Program-made: the position numbers and the translations under genes
Part shown: in pieces, positions 38,341 to 46,833 of the stretch
Layout: every line of letters starts with the position of its first letter
How positions within the stretch are numbered: the first letter of the stretch is position 1
The notes under the pieces: generated by a model
Told to the model about the DNA's origin: nothing
Database searches by the model: none
What the model saw: only the letters and a program-made list of their open reading frames with translations
Assembly (NCBI GenBank): GCA_002733715.2
Contig: NVWQ02000010.1
Span: forward strand, 96,049 to 160,048
DNA length: 64,000 bases
Direction: 5' to 3'
Source of the DNA: Methylophaga sp.
GTDB taxonomy: Bacteria; Pseudomonadota; Gammaproteobacteria; Nitrosococcales; Methylophagaceae

Positions 38341-39585
38341 TTAGTGATCAAATTCAAAATAACCATCCCATAATGTATCTAATTGCACGCGTGCATCACG
38401 TAATGGAATAGCTGAGAACTGTCCACCAGATTGAGTAACAAGCCCTAAATCAATCAGCTTTGTTATCGCATCACTGATTTCGAAATCAAATGAACACTGG
38501 TATTTTTTTTGAAACCACCTTTCAATTTCATGATCAAGACTAATACTATCTAAGCTAGACTCAGCCCTAAGTAAGAAATAATAAGCTAGAATTGTTTCTT
38601 TGCATTCCTCTTCTTCAGCAGCATCAATTAAGCGGTGAAATACGCCAGTATTGTTATCTAAATTTTTAAAATACAAACTATCCGTTAATGTTTTCATGAA
38701 CTGGATTTTACGATTTTTGAAATTACTGAACTGTTTCCATAAAAAAGCGCCCAAGGCACCGAAGCCAGCAGCAAGCCCTAGTAAGGCTGTTTGATCAAGA
38801 ATGACGGGCTGTTGGTGCATATTTAACCAAAAGGCGATCAGCGTCCATGTTAGAAGCAATGTAGCTCCAAGTTTAGTGGCAAGCATAATGATACCGCCAA
38901 CAACAGCAGGCACACCAATAATTAGTTTATCAATGGTTTTCATTCTAACTTCGGTGTTAGGAAACAGCATTTCTAGATCAGCACGAGGAATATTTTGGAA
39001 CAATTTAATAATGGTTGAGCCTGGCTGGAAAAACAGTTGTTTCCTTTTCTGCTTTTCAAAATATTGCTGGTCCTTATATTTCACATAAATCACCACACGG
39101 TCATAGTTTATGAAAGTAATAGTTTTCTTTTTCAATCCAAACCAACTACTAAGCGTCTCTTGTTTTATAGATTCTCCGCGCCTAAAGAAAAGTACTTGTT
39201 CAAAGTCATTAAAATCAACATTTAATTTTATTTTGAACAGTGATTCTTCTTGTAATGCACGATCAAGGTCTGCTTGGGTGATTTCTTCAAAATTAGCAGC
39301 ATTAAGTAATGTTTTTAATTCAGAAACTAATCTTATTTCGAGTATCTCTTTGTCATCATCTATTTTTGAATAAGGCGTTTTGGTGTCGAGATCAGGATTT
39401 ACCGGTGCATAACTTTCTTTAAGTAGCTCGAGACTAGAATGAAACTTGAAGTGAAAAATGCTAGAAACTAACTTGCAGGCATCTTTAAAGAGTAAGACAT
39501 CACTAGATGATAGTGTGCCTTCCTCAGCACACATACGGATAATATCTACTTTGCTATAAGGGATAAAGTGTTCTGCTGTAGCCAT
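38341..39585 (-). CDS. DUF3754 (TMEM143-like) membrane protein
   Basis: A 414-residue protein with the DUF3754 core: LFFRRGESIKQETL followed by VIYVKYK, then the LEMLFPNTEVRMKTIDKLIIG stretch. Two transmembrane helices follow at about residues 225-245 and 260-282. The N-terminal ~200 residues and the C-terminal ~110 are soluble. The family occurs in bacteria, plants and mitochondria and has no settled function. Its ATG lies two bases after the stop of the LEA-type lipoprotein gene, so coupling is likely. Confidence 0.85.
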   Translation of the reverse strand: MATAEHFIPYSKVDIIRMCAEEGTLSSSDVLLFKDACKLVSSIFHFKFHSSLELLKESYAPVNPDLDTKTPYSKIDDDKEILEIRLVSELKTLLNAANFEEITQADLDRALQEESLFKIKLNVDFNDFEQVLFFRRGESIKQETLSSWFGLKKKTITFINYDRVVIYVKYKDQQYFEKQKRKQLFFQPGSTIIKLFQNIPRADLEMLFPNTEVRMKTIDKLIIGVPAVVGGIIMLATKLGATLLLTWTLIAFWLNMHQQPVILDQTALLGLAAGFGALGAFLWKQFSNFKNRKIQFMKTLTDSLYFKNLDNNTGVFHRLIDAAEEEECKETILAYYFLLRAESSLDSISLDHEIERWFQKKYQCSFDFEISDAITKLIDLGLVTQSGGQFSAIPLRDARVQLDTLWDGYFEFDH

Positions 39586-39587
39586 AA

Positions 39588-40046
39588 TTAGCGTAATAGT
39601 TCTGAAATAATATCTTGAACTGATAATTCACCCGTTTTTGAAAAAGGTATCTTGCCAATGGAAGTATCAACATCACCATTAAAGTTGTAGTTTGCTTGTT
39701 GCTGGGTGAACACACTTTTAGCGGCTTCGATAAGAGCGTTAGGATCAAGGCTAATTGGCAACGTTAGTGTTTGAGTGCCATGGGCTGCAAGCTTTTGGTC
39801 ACTAGTGGCTTCAACACTGCCAATCGATAAGTTATTAAGCTTAAAATCACCGCTAAAGCCAGACAGAGGCAATGCAAAAGGATTAGGGTTATATAAATCG
39901 ACATCAAAAACAACTTTTTTATCTGCCATCGAGAAGTCAGCCAGGCGAATAGATTTTACCTCTGGAGCGCTCACAAATTCTTTTACAAGATCATTGCAGC
40001 CAACTAATGCTAGCGATAGTAATAACAGAGTAAATATTTTTTTCAT
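39588..40046 (-). CDS. LEA type 2 (water stress domain) lipoprotein
   Basis: A 152-residue protein with a lipoprotein signal (MKKIFTLLLLSLALVGC, lipobox LVGC, Cys17). A single LEA14/WHy-type domain (about 33-130) is recognisable by FDVDLYNPNPFALPLSGFSG. Bacterial WHy-domain lipoproteins are linked to desiccation or osmotic stress, but the role here is not shown. It sits in the minus-strand run between the MOSC gene and DUF3754. Confidence 0.87.
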   Translation of the reverse strand: MKKIFTLLLLSLALVGCNDLVKEFVSAPEVKSIRLADFSMADKKVVFDVDLYNPNPFALPLSGFSGDFKLNNLSIGSVEATSDQKLAAHGTQTLTLPISLDPNALIEAAKSVFTQQQANYNFNGDVDTSIGKIPFSKTGELSVQDIISELLR

Positions 40047-40062
40047 GGTTTTTCCTTAACGT

Positions 40063-40530
40063 TTAATTCGTGGTGATTGTATCTGAAATTGCAATATCAC
40101 CGCTTGTAATAATTTGTGCTCTTAAACCTGCCTTATGAGTGAGCCCTTTGATTAGTTTGGTATCAAGAAGTTTTTCTAAATGGACGCAAGGCTCACAAAG
40201 CATAATGCCTCTTAGTTTTACCTTTCCCACATAGAATTCTTGTTCAACCAGTGCATTTAAATCAATATCTTGTGTCACGATATTTCTGCGAAAGTCAGCT
40301 GTTGAGAAGTTTAATCCCGTTATGGTGTTGAACTCATCAATTTTCTCTTGTTCGATTAATGTTACTTCAAGGCCAGGTGTACCTTTAAATTTATCAGAAA
40401 AGGTACCTTGAGCAGCATAATAACGGTCTCCGACAATGCCTTTTCCAGCAATAAGAGTGGCAGATGGATGAGCTAGCAAAGGCTCTCCGGCATTCTCGGT
40501 GAATAATATTTCTATTACTCTAGCTGTCAT
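40063..40530 (-). CDS. MOSC domain protein
   Basis: A 155-residue single-domain MOSC protein. The MOSC hallmark region runs from GKGIVGDRYY (about residues 29-38) to the conserved cysteine in LCEPCVHLEKL (about 112-122), with FRRNIVTQ in between. MOSC domains bind sulfur or molybdenum cofactor; stand-alone small members may move sulfur to metal centres. A link to MsrP elsewhere in the window is not supported. It overlaps the DUF1415 gene by 11 bases. Confidence 0.88.
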   Translation of the reverse strand: MTARVIEILFTENAGEPLLAHPSATLIAGKGIVGDRYYAAQGTFSDKFKGTPGLEVTLIEQEKIDEFNTITGLNFSTADFRRNIVTQDIDLNALVEQEFYVGKVKLRGIMLCEPCVHLEKLLDTKLIKGLTHKAGLRAQIITSGDIAISDTITTN

Positions 40531-41083
40531 GTGTATTTACATCATCGAAATAAGATAAAAACAATGCATGTAGCTTAGCATGCCCCATCTCTTTCATGAG
40601 CTGAATGTTACGCACAGGTATTAATTCGGGCTTAAGATAATTAGCAATGGCATTTTCTAAACTCTGTTCGCGAATTAGATGTAATAAAGGGTAGGGCGAA
40701 CGATTGGTATAGTTTTCAGCATCGTCAGATCCGGTATCGGCAAATTGATAATTAGGATGAAAACTCGCAATTTGATAAATGCCATCGAGCTCCATATCAA
40801 TTAATAATCCATCGGCAATATCAAGAAAATCATTGTAATCGTAAAAATCGGTTAATACATTAGGATGAATTAATAATGTGGTTTCTATACTGTCGTCATT
40901 ATTGAGCCGTTTTAATTCTTGTTGCAAATCGTGGAGCAAGGCTTCAATCGTGTCAGCATGAGATACAAAAAAACGGATTCGATTATCAATAAGTTCGCGT
41001 TTAGCAAAAGGGCATAAATTAAGCCCTATGACCAGTTGCTCTAACCATTTTTTGACCGGCTGAATGACCTCTTGTTCAATCAT
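40520..41083 (-). CDS. DUF1415 family protein
   Basis: A 187-residue soluble protein with the DUF1415 landmarks WLEQLVIGLNLCPFAKREL (about residues 13-31), FHPNYQFAD (about 108-116) and NRSPYPLLHLIRE (about 127-139). ATG at 41083 is chosen because the family begins there. A longer open frame to 41188 would overlap the DUF2007 gene by over 100 bases. The start overlaps the DUF2007 stop by eight bases. Function unknown. Confidence 0.87.
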   Translation of the reverse strand: MIEQEVIQPVKKWLEQLVIGLNLCPFAKRELIDNRIRFFVSHADTIEALLHDLQQELKRLNNDDSIETTLLIHPNVLTDFYDYNDFLDIADGLLIDMELDGIYQIASFHPNYQFADTGSDDAENYTNRSPYPLLHLIREQSLENAIANYLKPELIPVRNIQLMKEMGHAKLHALFLSYFDDVNTHDS

Positions 41084-41381
41084 GGATTGTTTGGCAGTTC
41101 CAGCAAAATTCAAATGAAGCAGGGTTGTTTTCTTTACAGTTGCTACATAACCAGTCGGGCTCGGTACTATTAGCGGTGGCATTATCAATTAAAAGCATTG
41201 CTTTATCATAATCATTATCATTTACAATCCATAGTTCAAGCCATGATTCATGCGGGACTAAGTCGCCAACAGCGCCTGCGGCATATTCATTCTTTAGGGT
41301 TGTTTCTATGCCATTATTTTCTACTATATTTTGGATGTTATGTACCAAATAGCGGTTTTCTCGCGTATAGAGTAATATCAT
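41076..41381 (-). CDS. DUF2007 domain protein with C-terminal zinc ribbon
   Basis: A 101-residue protein. Residues 1-70 are a DUF2007 (PII-like) domain starting MILLYTRENRYLVHNIQNI and including GDLVPHESWLELWIV. Residues 78-98 form a short zinc ribbon with WLCSNCKENN and FCWNCQTIH (CxxC ... CxxC), of the RanBP2-type seen in this group. The first cysteine pair is 15 residues before the second. It overlaps the DUF1289 gene by four bases (ATGA). Function unknown. Confidence 0.85.
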   Translation of the reverse strand: MILLYTRENRYLVHNIQNIVENNGIETTLKNEYAAGAVGDLVPHESWLELWIVNDNDYDKAMLLIDNATANSTEPDWLCSNCKENNPASFEFCWNCQTIHD

Positions 41382-41563
41382 GACGTTGTCTGCTTAAAAT
41401 GATGTTTTCGCTGTTTAGCTTTATCCAAAATATGTTGTTTTTCTTGATTAGCGGTGTCCGTTAGCCCCCACAATAATATTTCATCAAGACTACGAAAACA
41501 GCCTAAGCATATATCATTGTCGTTAAGACAGCAGTTTCTAATACAAGGTGATGATAGAGACAT
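41378..41563 (-). CDS. DUF1289 family small protein
   Basis: A 61-residue protein with the DUF1289 pattern SPCIRNCCLND (Cys7, Cys11), ICLGCFRSLDEILLWG (Cys19 and Cys22) and a basic tail. The four cysteines probably bind a metal. It starts two bases after the upstream hypothetical gene's stop and overlaps DUF2007, so it is part of a tightly packed operon. Confidence 0.88.
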   Translation of the reverse strand: MSLSSPCIRNCCLNDNDICLGCFRSLDEILLWGLTDTANQEKQHILDKAKQRKHHFKQTTS

Positions 41564-41565
41564 CG

Positions 41566-41973
41566 TTAGTCTTTCTTTGATGTTTTCCGCTGCTCGTTTA
41601 TGATGCTTCTAATCTGCTTTAACTGCTCAGGGATAGCAACGCAAGCACTAGCATCACCTTTGCAGCTAGAGCATGCATAAACAGCCCATGCAGAATCAAT
41701 GAGTGCTTTTTTATCGGGATATTCTATGCGATTTGTTGCCCCGATCAAATTCTTAGCGCGTGTTGAATTATGGCCCACTTCGAAGTTACAGGCACTTATT
41801 TGTGCTGGGTCACTAAAGTCATAACGCTGATGAATATCAATTCCAATTTGATATAAATAACGCATTTCAAGATAAATTTTGCGTAAGGAATCACCTGAAT
41901 AGGTCGAGGCGGCATGTGCTGTTAATGAAATAAACAGCAAAAATAGAAAACAGAGTTTATAGCGTGAATTCAT
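41566..41973 (-). CDS. Secreted hypothetical protein with conserved cysteines
   Basis: A 135-residue protein with a clear signal peptide (residues 1-21, ending AHA-AS). The mature part has cysteines in SACNFEVGH and in YACSSCKGDASACVAIP, which could form disulfides in the periplasm. No family was recognised. It lies between the LysM gene (16 bases upstream) and DUF1289 (2 bases downstream). Confidence 0.7.
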   Translation of the reverse strand: MNSRYKLCFLFLLFISLTAHAASTYSGDSLRKIYLEMRYLYQIGIDIHQRYDFSDPAQISACNFEVGHNSTRAKNLIGATNRIEYPDKKALIDSAWAVYACSSCKGDASACVAIPEQLKQIRSIINEQRKTSKKD

Positions 41974-41989
41974 GAGTCCGATTGATTAT

Positions 41990-42481
41990 TTAGAGGGCAG
42001 GAATTCTTAAGTTTTGGCCCACATAAATTTTGTCTGGATCTTGTAGCATAGGTTGGTTTGCTTCAAATATAATCATATATTTTGATGCGTTTCCATATTC
42101 AGCTTTAGCTATTTTCCCTAACGTATCACCAGATTTGACAGTGTATATTATTGATTCTGGTTCGGGATTAGCAACTTCTAATTGACAATCAACATTGCCA
42201 ATACCGAATTGATTTCCCGCAATCAATGTTAGTTTTTCACTGCAAGCCTGAGTATTCACTTTGCCCGCTAGTGTTGCAGAAGGACCACTTACTGTGACGA
42301 CAAGGTCTTGAACAAGCACTTCTGATTCTGCGATATTATCAGTGATGCTTTGAGCTCTTGCATTATCAATTTGTTCGGGTGTTACGCTTGATGGCGCGGC
42401 ATCTTCTGTGGCGTGAGTCACATCAAATATCTGACCACCCAATTTACTACCTGCATCAGTTATAAAGCTAAATAAGCCCAT
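41990..42481 (-). CDS. BON and LysM domain protein (YgaU/Kbp-like)
   Basis: A 163-residue protein. ATG at 42481 follows a GGAGAG ribosome-binding site and gives MGLFSFITDAGSKLGGQIFD, the usual beginning of YgaU-type proteins. A BON domain (about residues 45-98) and a C-terminal LysM domain (about 115-162, YTVKSGDTLGKIAKAEYG) follow. E. coli YgaU (Kbp) binds potassium ions. There is no signal peptide, as in E. coli. It is the first gene of the minus-strand run towards lapG. Confidence 0.92.
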   Translation of the reverse strand: MGLFSFITDAGSKLGGQIFDVTHATEDAAPSSVTPEQIDNARAQSITDNIAESEVLVQDLVVTVSGPSATLAGKVNTQACSEKLTLIAGNQFGIGNVDCQLEVANPEPESIIYTVKSGDTLGKIAKAEYGNASKYMIIFEANQPMLQDPDKIYVGQNLRIPAL

Positions 42482-42653
42482 TTTTCTCTCCATAGTTAGT
42501 TGATGAATCTCCGAATAACGCAAGCTGATTTAATCAGAGATCCCTTAAGCCAAAAGACAATGTTCGATAATACGTTGTAGATACACATTCGGCAACCCTT
42601 TTTAGGGATTATAATAAGACCCTAAATTACGTTGTCTCATAGGAAATATTATT

Positions 42654-43487
42654 TTGTTAAGTTATCGTCATTCATTTCATGCTGGCAATTATGCTGATGT
42701 TATTAAACATATCGTGTTAACTGAAATATTCGAGCATCTTATAAAAAAAGACAGTGCCTTTGACTATATAGATACGCATGCGGGTACTGGCTTGTACAAC
42801 TTGCAAAATGAACATGCCAGTAAGTTGCAAGAATACAAGCAAGGCATTGCAAAATTAGATACCGAAGAATGGCCTGAACTTGCTACCTATCTTGATATTG
42901 TGGCGAAGCACAACTCCGATAAAGAGTTAAAGTTTTACCCGGGTTCTCCGCTTATTGCTATGCATTTTCTCCGCGCTAAAGATCGTGGCTGGCTTTATGA
43001 ATTGCATCCAAAAGATGCTGAGCTGCTGTCAAATAATATGGCTAAAATTAAACGCGCGAGAGTAATGCATGAAGATGGCTTTAAAGGTTTACTATCATTA
43101 TTACCGCCAATATCAAGGCGAGCTGTAGTGCTTATTGATCCATCGTATGAAATAAAAACAGATTACGCGCATGTTTTCAACACACTGGCGGCGGCTTACA
43201 AGAAGTTTCCCATCGGCACTTATGTGCTTTGGTATCCGGTAGTTGATCGTACTGTTATAGATACTTTAGAACGAAAATTTATTCGAAGTGGAATCAAGAA
43301 AATACAGCGTTTTGAATTAGCCATTGCTCCAGATCAGTTTGGTAGTGGTATGTCGGCAAGTGGAATGATTGTTATTAATCCGCCGTGGACATTGAAAGAT
43401 AAGATGTCACAAATACTACCGAAACTTGTTACTACCCTTGGAAATGCTGGTGCATTTTATAAATGCGATACCCTAGTAGGTGAATAG
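42654..43487 (+). CDS. rlmJ: 23S rRNA (adenine2030-N6)-methyltransferase
   Basis: A 277-residue protein starting LSYRHSFHAGNYADVIKHIV, the hallmark of RlmJ, with the start codon TTG at 42654 after AGGAAAT. The catalytic motif is the DPSY in VVLIDPSYEIK (about residue 162), and DTHAGTGLY (about 40-48) is the S-adenosylmethionine-binding region. It methylates one adenine in 23S rRNA. TTG as start is unusual but forced by the conserved N-terminus and the lack of any ATG. Confidence 0.95.
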   Translation: MLSYRHSFHAGNYADVIKHIVLTEIFEHLIKKDSAFDYIDTHAGTGLYNLQNEHASKLQEYKQGIAKLDTEEWPELATYLDIVAKHNSDKELKFYPGSPLIAMHFLRAKDRGWLYELHPKDAELLSNNMAKIKRARVMHEDGFKGLLSLLPPISRRAVVLIDPSYEIKTDYAHVFNTLAAAYKKFPIGTYVLWYPVVDRTVIDTLERKFIRSGIKKIQRFELAIAPDQFGSGMSASGMIVINPPWTLKDKMSQILPKLVTTLGNAGAFYKCDTLVGE

Positions 43488-43601
43488 GGAATTAATTCCC
43501 ACAAGATCGGGATAATATGTCCCTTTAATCGGGAGGGTTATCTGCTGCTTTGGTGATAAGCACTATTTATAATGTATCCATAATTATTTAAGGGGTACAA
43601 C

Positions 43602-44333
43602 ATGAAAAAAACAATTTTATCAGCACTATTTTTATCATTGAGTGTATCAATGATGGCAGTACAAGCAGCTAATTCTGATGCTTCTCTTAAAGCACAGTTT
43701 GATAGTCAAAAGGACTTAGTAACCGATAATAAATTCTATCCGGCAAACAATGTATTTTATACTCAAGAAGGTGTTTTTGTACCGACATTCAAAGAGCAGC
43801 TTGATAGCCAGAAATCGGCGCTAAAAGATTATACATTTTATCCGGCGACAGCTGTTTCTTATCAAGCACCTTCAAGTACGGTAAATACTCAGCTTGAAGA
43901 TCAAAATGTATTTTATACAAATGAAGGCATTTTTGTACCTTCATTTAAAGAGCAACTAGATAGCCAAAAAGAAGCGATTAGAGATTATAAATTTTATCCA
44001 GCCACGGCCGTTTCTTATCAAGATGCATCAGCTGCTTTAAACACTACATTTAAAAAGCAGCTTGATAGCCAAAAAGAGCTTTTGAAAGATTATACTTTTT
44101 ACCCAGCTACTAATGTTTTTTATACTAATAAAGGTGTAATGTTACCTTCATTCAAAGATCAGCTTAACAGTCAGAAAGATGGCTTAAAGGATTATACGTT
44201 TTACCCAGCGGTCAATGTTTATTATACTGAAGAAGGTGTTTATGCACCTTCGGTTAAAATACAGCTTGATGGCCAAAAAGAAATGGTAAAAGATTACAAA
44301 TTCTATCCAGCAAATAACGTATCTTATAAGTAA
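43602..44333 (+). CDS. Secreted protein of six ~34-residue repeats, unknown family
   Basis: A 243-residue protein with a signal peptide (residues 1-22, ending VQA-AN) and nothing but repeats after it. Six units share the pattern K-x-Q-L-D-S-Q-K, then a variable helix, then D-Y-x-F-Y-P-A-x-x-V-x-Y. In most units this is followed by T-x-E-G-V/I-x-x-P-S/T. The second unit seems to be a compound of one full and one partial unit. It is rich in Tyr, Phe and Gln/Lys and has no cysteine. No known family was recognised. The ribosome-binding site AGGGG precedes the ATG. A palindromic repeat element starts 48 bases after the stop. Confidence 0.8.
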   Translation: MKKTILSALFLSLSVSMMAVQAANSDASLKAQFDSQKDLVTDNKFYPANNVFYTQEGVFVPTFKEQLDSQKSALKDYTFYPATAVSYQAPSSTVNTQLEDQNVFYTNEGIFVPSFKEQLDSQKEAIRDYKFYPATAVSYQDASAALNTTFKKQLDSQKELLKDYTFYPATNVFYTNKGVMLPSFKDQLNSQKDGLKDYTFYPAVNVYYTEEGVYAPSVKIQLDGQKEMVKDYKFYPANNVSYK

Positions 44334-44380
44334 ACGTATGGTTATACCCATAATCATTGAATTTGCAGATATTTATTTTC

Positions 44381-44458
44381 GTCATCCTCGCGAACGCGGG
44401 GATCCATGGGCAGTGTAAATAGCCACTATCGTTGGATTCCCGCGTTCGCGGGAATGAC
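44381..44458. repeat. Large palindromic interspersed repeat (MITE/REP-like)
   Basis: The arms at 44381-44406 and 44433-44458 are inverted copies of 26 bases with 23 matches. They start with GTCAT and contain CGCGAACGCGGG. The interior is 26 bases. The structure and the GTCATTCCCGCG-type ends resemble short palindromic elements spread through many proteobacterial genomes. Related but weaker copies lie at 25079 and 55887. Confidence 0.8.
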
Positions 44459-44520
44459 GGGCTTTTTTGTATAATCATGGTTGTTTTGTGCATTTTGAAT
44501 GATCACGGGTATAAACTAAT

Positions 44521-44556
44521 AAATACCGTTTAGGCCAATAGGGCTAAGCGGTATTT
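44521..44556. terminator. Bidirectional terminator-like hairpin
   Basis: AATACCGTTTAGGCC and GGGCTAAGCGGTATT form a 15-base stem with few mismatches around an AATA loop, followed by TTTTCATTTT. It separates the plus-strand repeat-protein gene from the minus-strand VF530 gene. Confidence 0.75.
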
Positions 44557-44579
44557 TCATTTTATCTGGTTAAACCTAT

Positions 44580-44813
44580 CTATTTTTGATAGAGATTATT
44601 TTGAGTTTTAATATATAGCGCTTCGGCTTTCTCTCTAGCCCATGGCGTTTTACGTAGAAATTTCAAGCTAGATTTAATAGACGGATCATGGGTGAAGCAC
44701 CGAATGTTAACGTGTTGCCCTAGTAATTCCCAACCGTAATGTTCGACAAGCTTGTTGAGAATATCAGCTAAGGTGACATTGTGAAGCGGATTGTTTTCTT
44801 GGTTTTGCGACAT
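44580..44813 (-). CDS. VF530-family (DUF2132) DNA-binding-like protein
   Basis: A 77-residue helical protein with the VF530 core [22 protein letters not shown] (about residues 7-28) and [25 protein letters not shown] (about 45-69). ATG at 44813 follows GGGAAAA and gives the normal family start. The family has a solved fold and is thought to bind DNA, but its role is unclear. A second, longer copy is at 59824-60360. The upstream glycosyltransferase gene ends just after this start, so the two are probably cotranscribed. Confidence 0.88.
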   Translation of the reverse strand: MSQNQENNPLHNVTLADILNKLVEHYGWELLGQHVNIRCFTHDPSIKSSLKFLRKTPWAREKAEALYIKTQNNLYQK

Positions 44814-44838
44814 GATTTTCCCGATAAATTTCAAACTG

Positions 44839-46062
44839 CTAAAGACGATTCTTTTCTGCAATCCACTGTGACATATATTTTGTGCTCATCATCGAGTGAT
44901 GTTTGAGCATGGCCCCCGTAAAATTATGTAAGCGGTGCTGTGCTAAGTTATGTTCAGTAGCCCTAATGTTTGTTATTAATTTCTCACCTAGTAATTGGCT
45001 ATCATAGTGCGGCGCTAAGAGCGTATTACAATTTTTCTGAGCACGAGTCCATGCTGGCTCATCGTTATACAATTGAACGGCTGCTGCAACAACTCCTGCT
45101 ACATCATCAGCAACAATCCCAGGCCATATTTCACCAAAGTCCATTCCCTCACTACCTAAAGATGTGGTGACGCTAGGGGTTTGCATTATCATTGCGTCTA
45201 ATAACTTACCTTTAATACCCGCACCAAAGCGAATAGGGGCGATACAAACTCGGTATTGCTCCATTGTCACTAAAGCATCATCTGCCCAACCTTTAATTAA
45301 AAACCCTTTTTTTGAATTATTGAGTGCTGTTGCTTTCGGCGGTGGGTATGAGCCATAAATATGTAGTTCAGCATCGGGTATTTGTTTTCTAATTAATGGC
45401 CATAGCTCTTGAAGGTATAGCACAACATCCCAGTTTGGAGCATGCCTAAAATTACCAATAGTCATAAAGTGTTTACGTTCGGAATAAGAGCGTGTTTTGA
45501 CAGGCAACATTGCTAAATCAACCATAAAGGGTAAGTGGTGGAGAAGTGTGGTATCTACCTTGAAGGTTTCAAGCAATAACGACATTTCAAAACTAGAAAT
45601 AATGAGCGAAATATCACACCGTAATATTGCTGCTATTTCTCGTTTGGCAATATCGCTAAACAAATCAGATCGTGTCATTTCACGTTTAGACTTATGAGCT
45701 TGATGGCGTGCATGACGCAGACATTGCAAGTCTTCAGTATCTAGTATTTTGAGTGCATCAGGGCAGTTATTTTCAACACGCCAGCCAAATTGTTCCTCCA
45801 TCATAAAACGGTCAAATAATACGATGTCAGGTTGATACTTAGCCACATAGGCATCAAAGCTATCAGAATTTAGCTCAATAGATTGACTTGAAATTCCTTC
45901 ACTATCTAAGTCAGCCATGTGCTCGGTTGTTTGTGCAGGTGTTGCAAACTCTACTAGCCAACCTTGCTGTTTGAACAAGCGCAAAATTGACATCATATGG
46001 CTGCCTGCCGCAGATGATTTCGGCTCAGGCCATACATAGCCTATGACTAATATTTTTTTCAT
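44839..46062 (-). CDS. GT4-like glycosyltransferase
   Basis: A 407-residue cytoplasmic protein. Its N-terminal Rossmann start is [20 protein letters not shown] (about residues 4-23). The C-terminal GT-B half has the donor-binding features [14 protein letters not shown] (about 199-212), [14 protein letters not shown] (about 278-291) and GSEGMDFG (about 303-310). It probably transfers a sugar onto a cell-surface or small-molecule acceptor that cannot be told from the sequence. No other polysaccharide genes are beside it. Confidence 0.85.
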   Translation of the reverse strand: MKKILVIGYVWPEPKSSAAGSHMMSILRLFKQQGWLVEFATPAQTTEHMADLDSEGISSQSIELNSDSFDAYVAKYQPDIVLFDRFMMEEQFGWRVENNCPDALKILDTEDLQCLRHARHQAHKSKREMTRSDLFSDIAKREIAAILRCDISLIISSFEMSLLLETFKVDTTLLHHLPFMVDLAMLPVKTRSYSERKHFMTIGNFRHAPNWDVVLYLQELWPLIRKQIPDAELHIYGSYPPPKATALNNSKKGFLIKGWADDALVTMEQYRVCIAPIRFGAGIKGKLLDAMIMQTPSVTTSLGSEGMDFGEIWPGIVADDVAGVVAAAVQLYNDEPAWTRAQKNCNTLLAPHYDSQLLGEKLITNIRATEHNLAQHRLHNFTGAMLKHHSMMSTKYMSQWIAEKNRL

Positions 46063-46071
46063 CTGTTTGTT

Positions 46072-46803
46072 TTATTGGTTTTTAGAAATATTGTCATTAA
46101 GTGTATTTTGATATTCATCTTGAGATAAAAAATGAATATTAAGTTCATAATTCGAAATATTAGGTTTTAAATACTGGCCTACAGCAATTTTATTTGTAAC
46201 AGGCGCTAAACCGCAAGGTGAATAGCTATAATTGATGTCATTAGGATCGGGCAGCACGCATTCAATATTGATAATGTCTTTTTCACCCTGAATCTCTTGG
46301 TATTTAAATCCATAAGCCGCGGGGTTAAGAGGCTGATCCATATCAGCATAAAATAGCATAAAGCTACTGCTAGGTAGTTGATATTCACCTCGGTCAAGCG
46401 ACAGCGTGACATAATTCAGCTTATATTTGCAGCCAATATTTGGATTATGCTCATTCAGTGGCACTGTTATGTGATGTTGACCATTTTCTATTGCCGGTTC
46501 GTACCAATAAGATCTGCTAGATTTACTTCTTCCCTGGAACAAAGCCCAGCTTTCACACAGCTTGCTATCCGATTGGGCACGGTATCCAACACCAATCTTA
46601 TAGGCAGTGCCATCATAAATAGAGCCCGAGAGAGCAATGCTTTTAAGATCATACTCCTTAGGTTTACCCTGAGAGCCATATGTCGCAAGCTTTTCGGCTT
46701 TTATAAGCGCATTACGTTGCTCAATGCCTTTCTTAATTTCTAATGCGATAAATATAATTAAAAAAGCAAGCATTATCCATAATGTATATTTAATATATTT
46801 CAC
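46072..46803 (-). CDS. Hypothetical single-pass membrane protein
   Basis: A 243-residue protein with an N-terminal membrane anchor (about residues 6-24) and an extracytoplasmic domain. It contains four or five cysteines (LCESWALF, NIGCKY, ECVLPD, SPCGLAP). No family was recognised. It lies 9 bases upstream of the glycosyltransferase gene in the same direction and so is probably in the same transcript. Confidence 0.65.
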   Translation of the reverse strand: MKYIKYTLWIMLAFLIIFIALEIKKGIEQRNALIKAEKLATYGSQGKPKEYDLKSIALSGSIYDGTAYKIGVGYRAQSDSKLCESWALFQGRSKSSRSYWYEPAIENGQHHITVPLNEHNPNIGCKYKLNYVTLSLDRGEYQLPSSSFMLFYADMDQPLNPAAYGFKYQEIQGEKDIINIECVLPDPNDINYSYSPCGLAPVTNKIAVGQYLKPNISNYELNIHFLSQDEYQNTLNDNISKNQ

Positions 46804-46833
46804 TAATCGTTACCTTAAATAGTTTTATTTCAG

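Noticed and set aside
40063..40530. MOSC protein as a sulfur donor for HvfA modification or MsrP cofactor
   Set aside because: It is more than 30 kb away with no shared motif or operon; only the general family chemistry would suggest it.
43487..43500. 14-base palindrome GGGAATTAATTCCC after rlmJ
   Set aside because: It overlaps the stop codon region and has no T-run or known operator match; too short to interpret.
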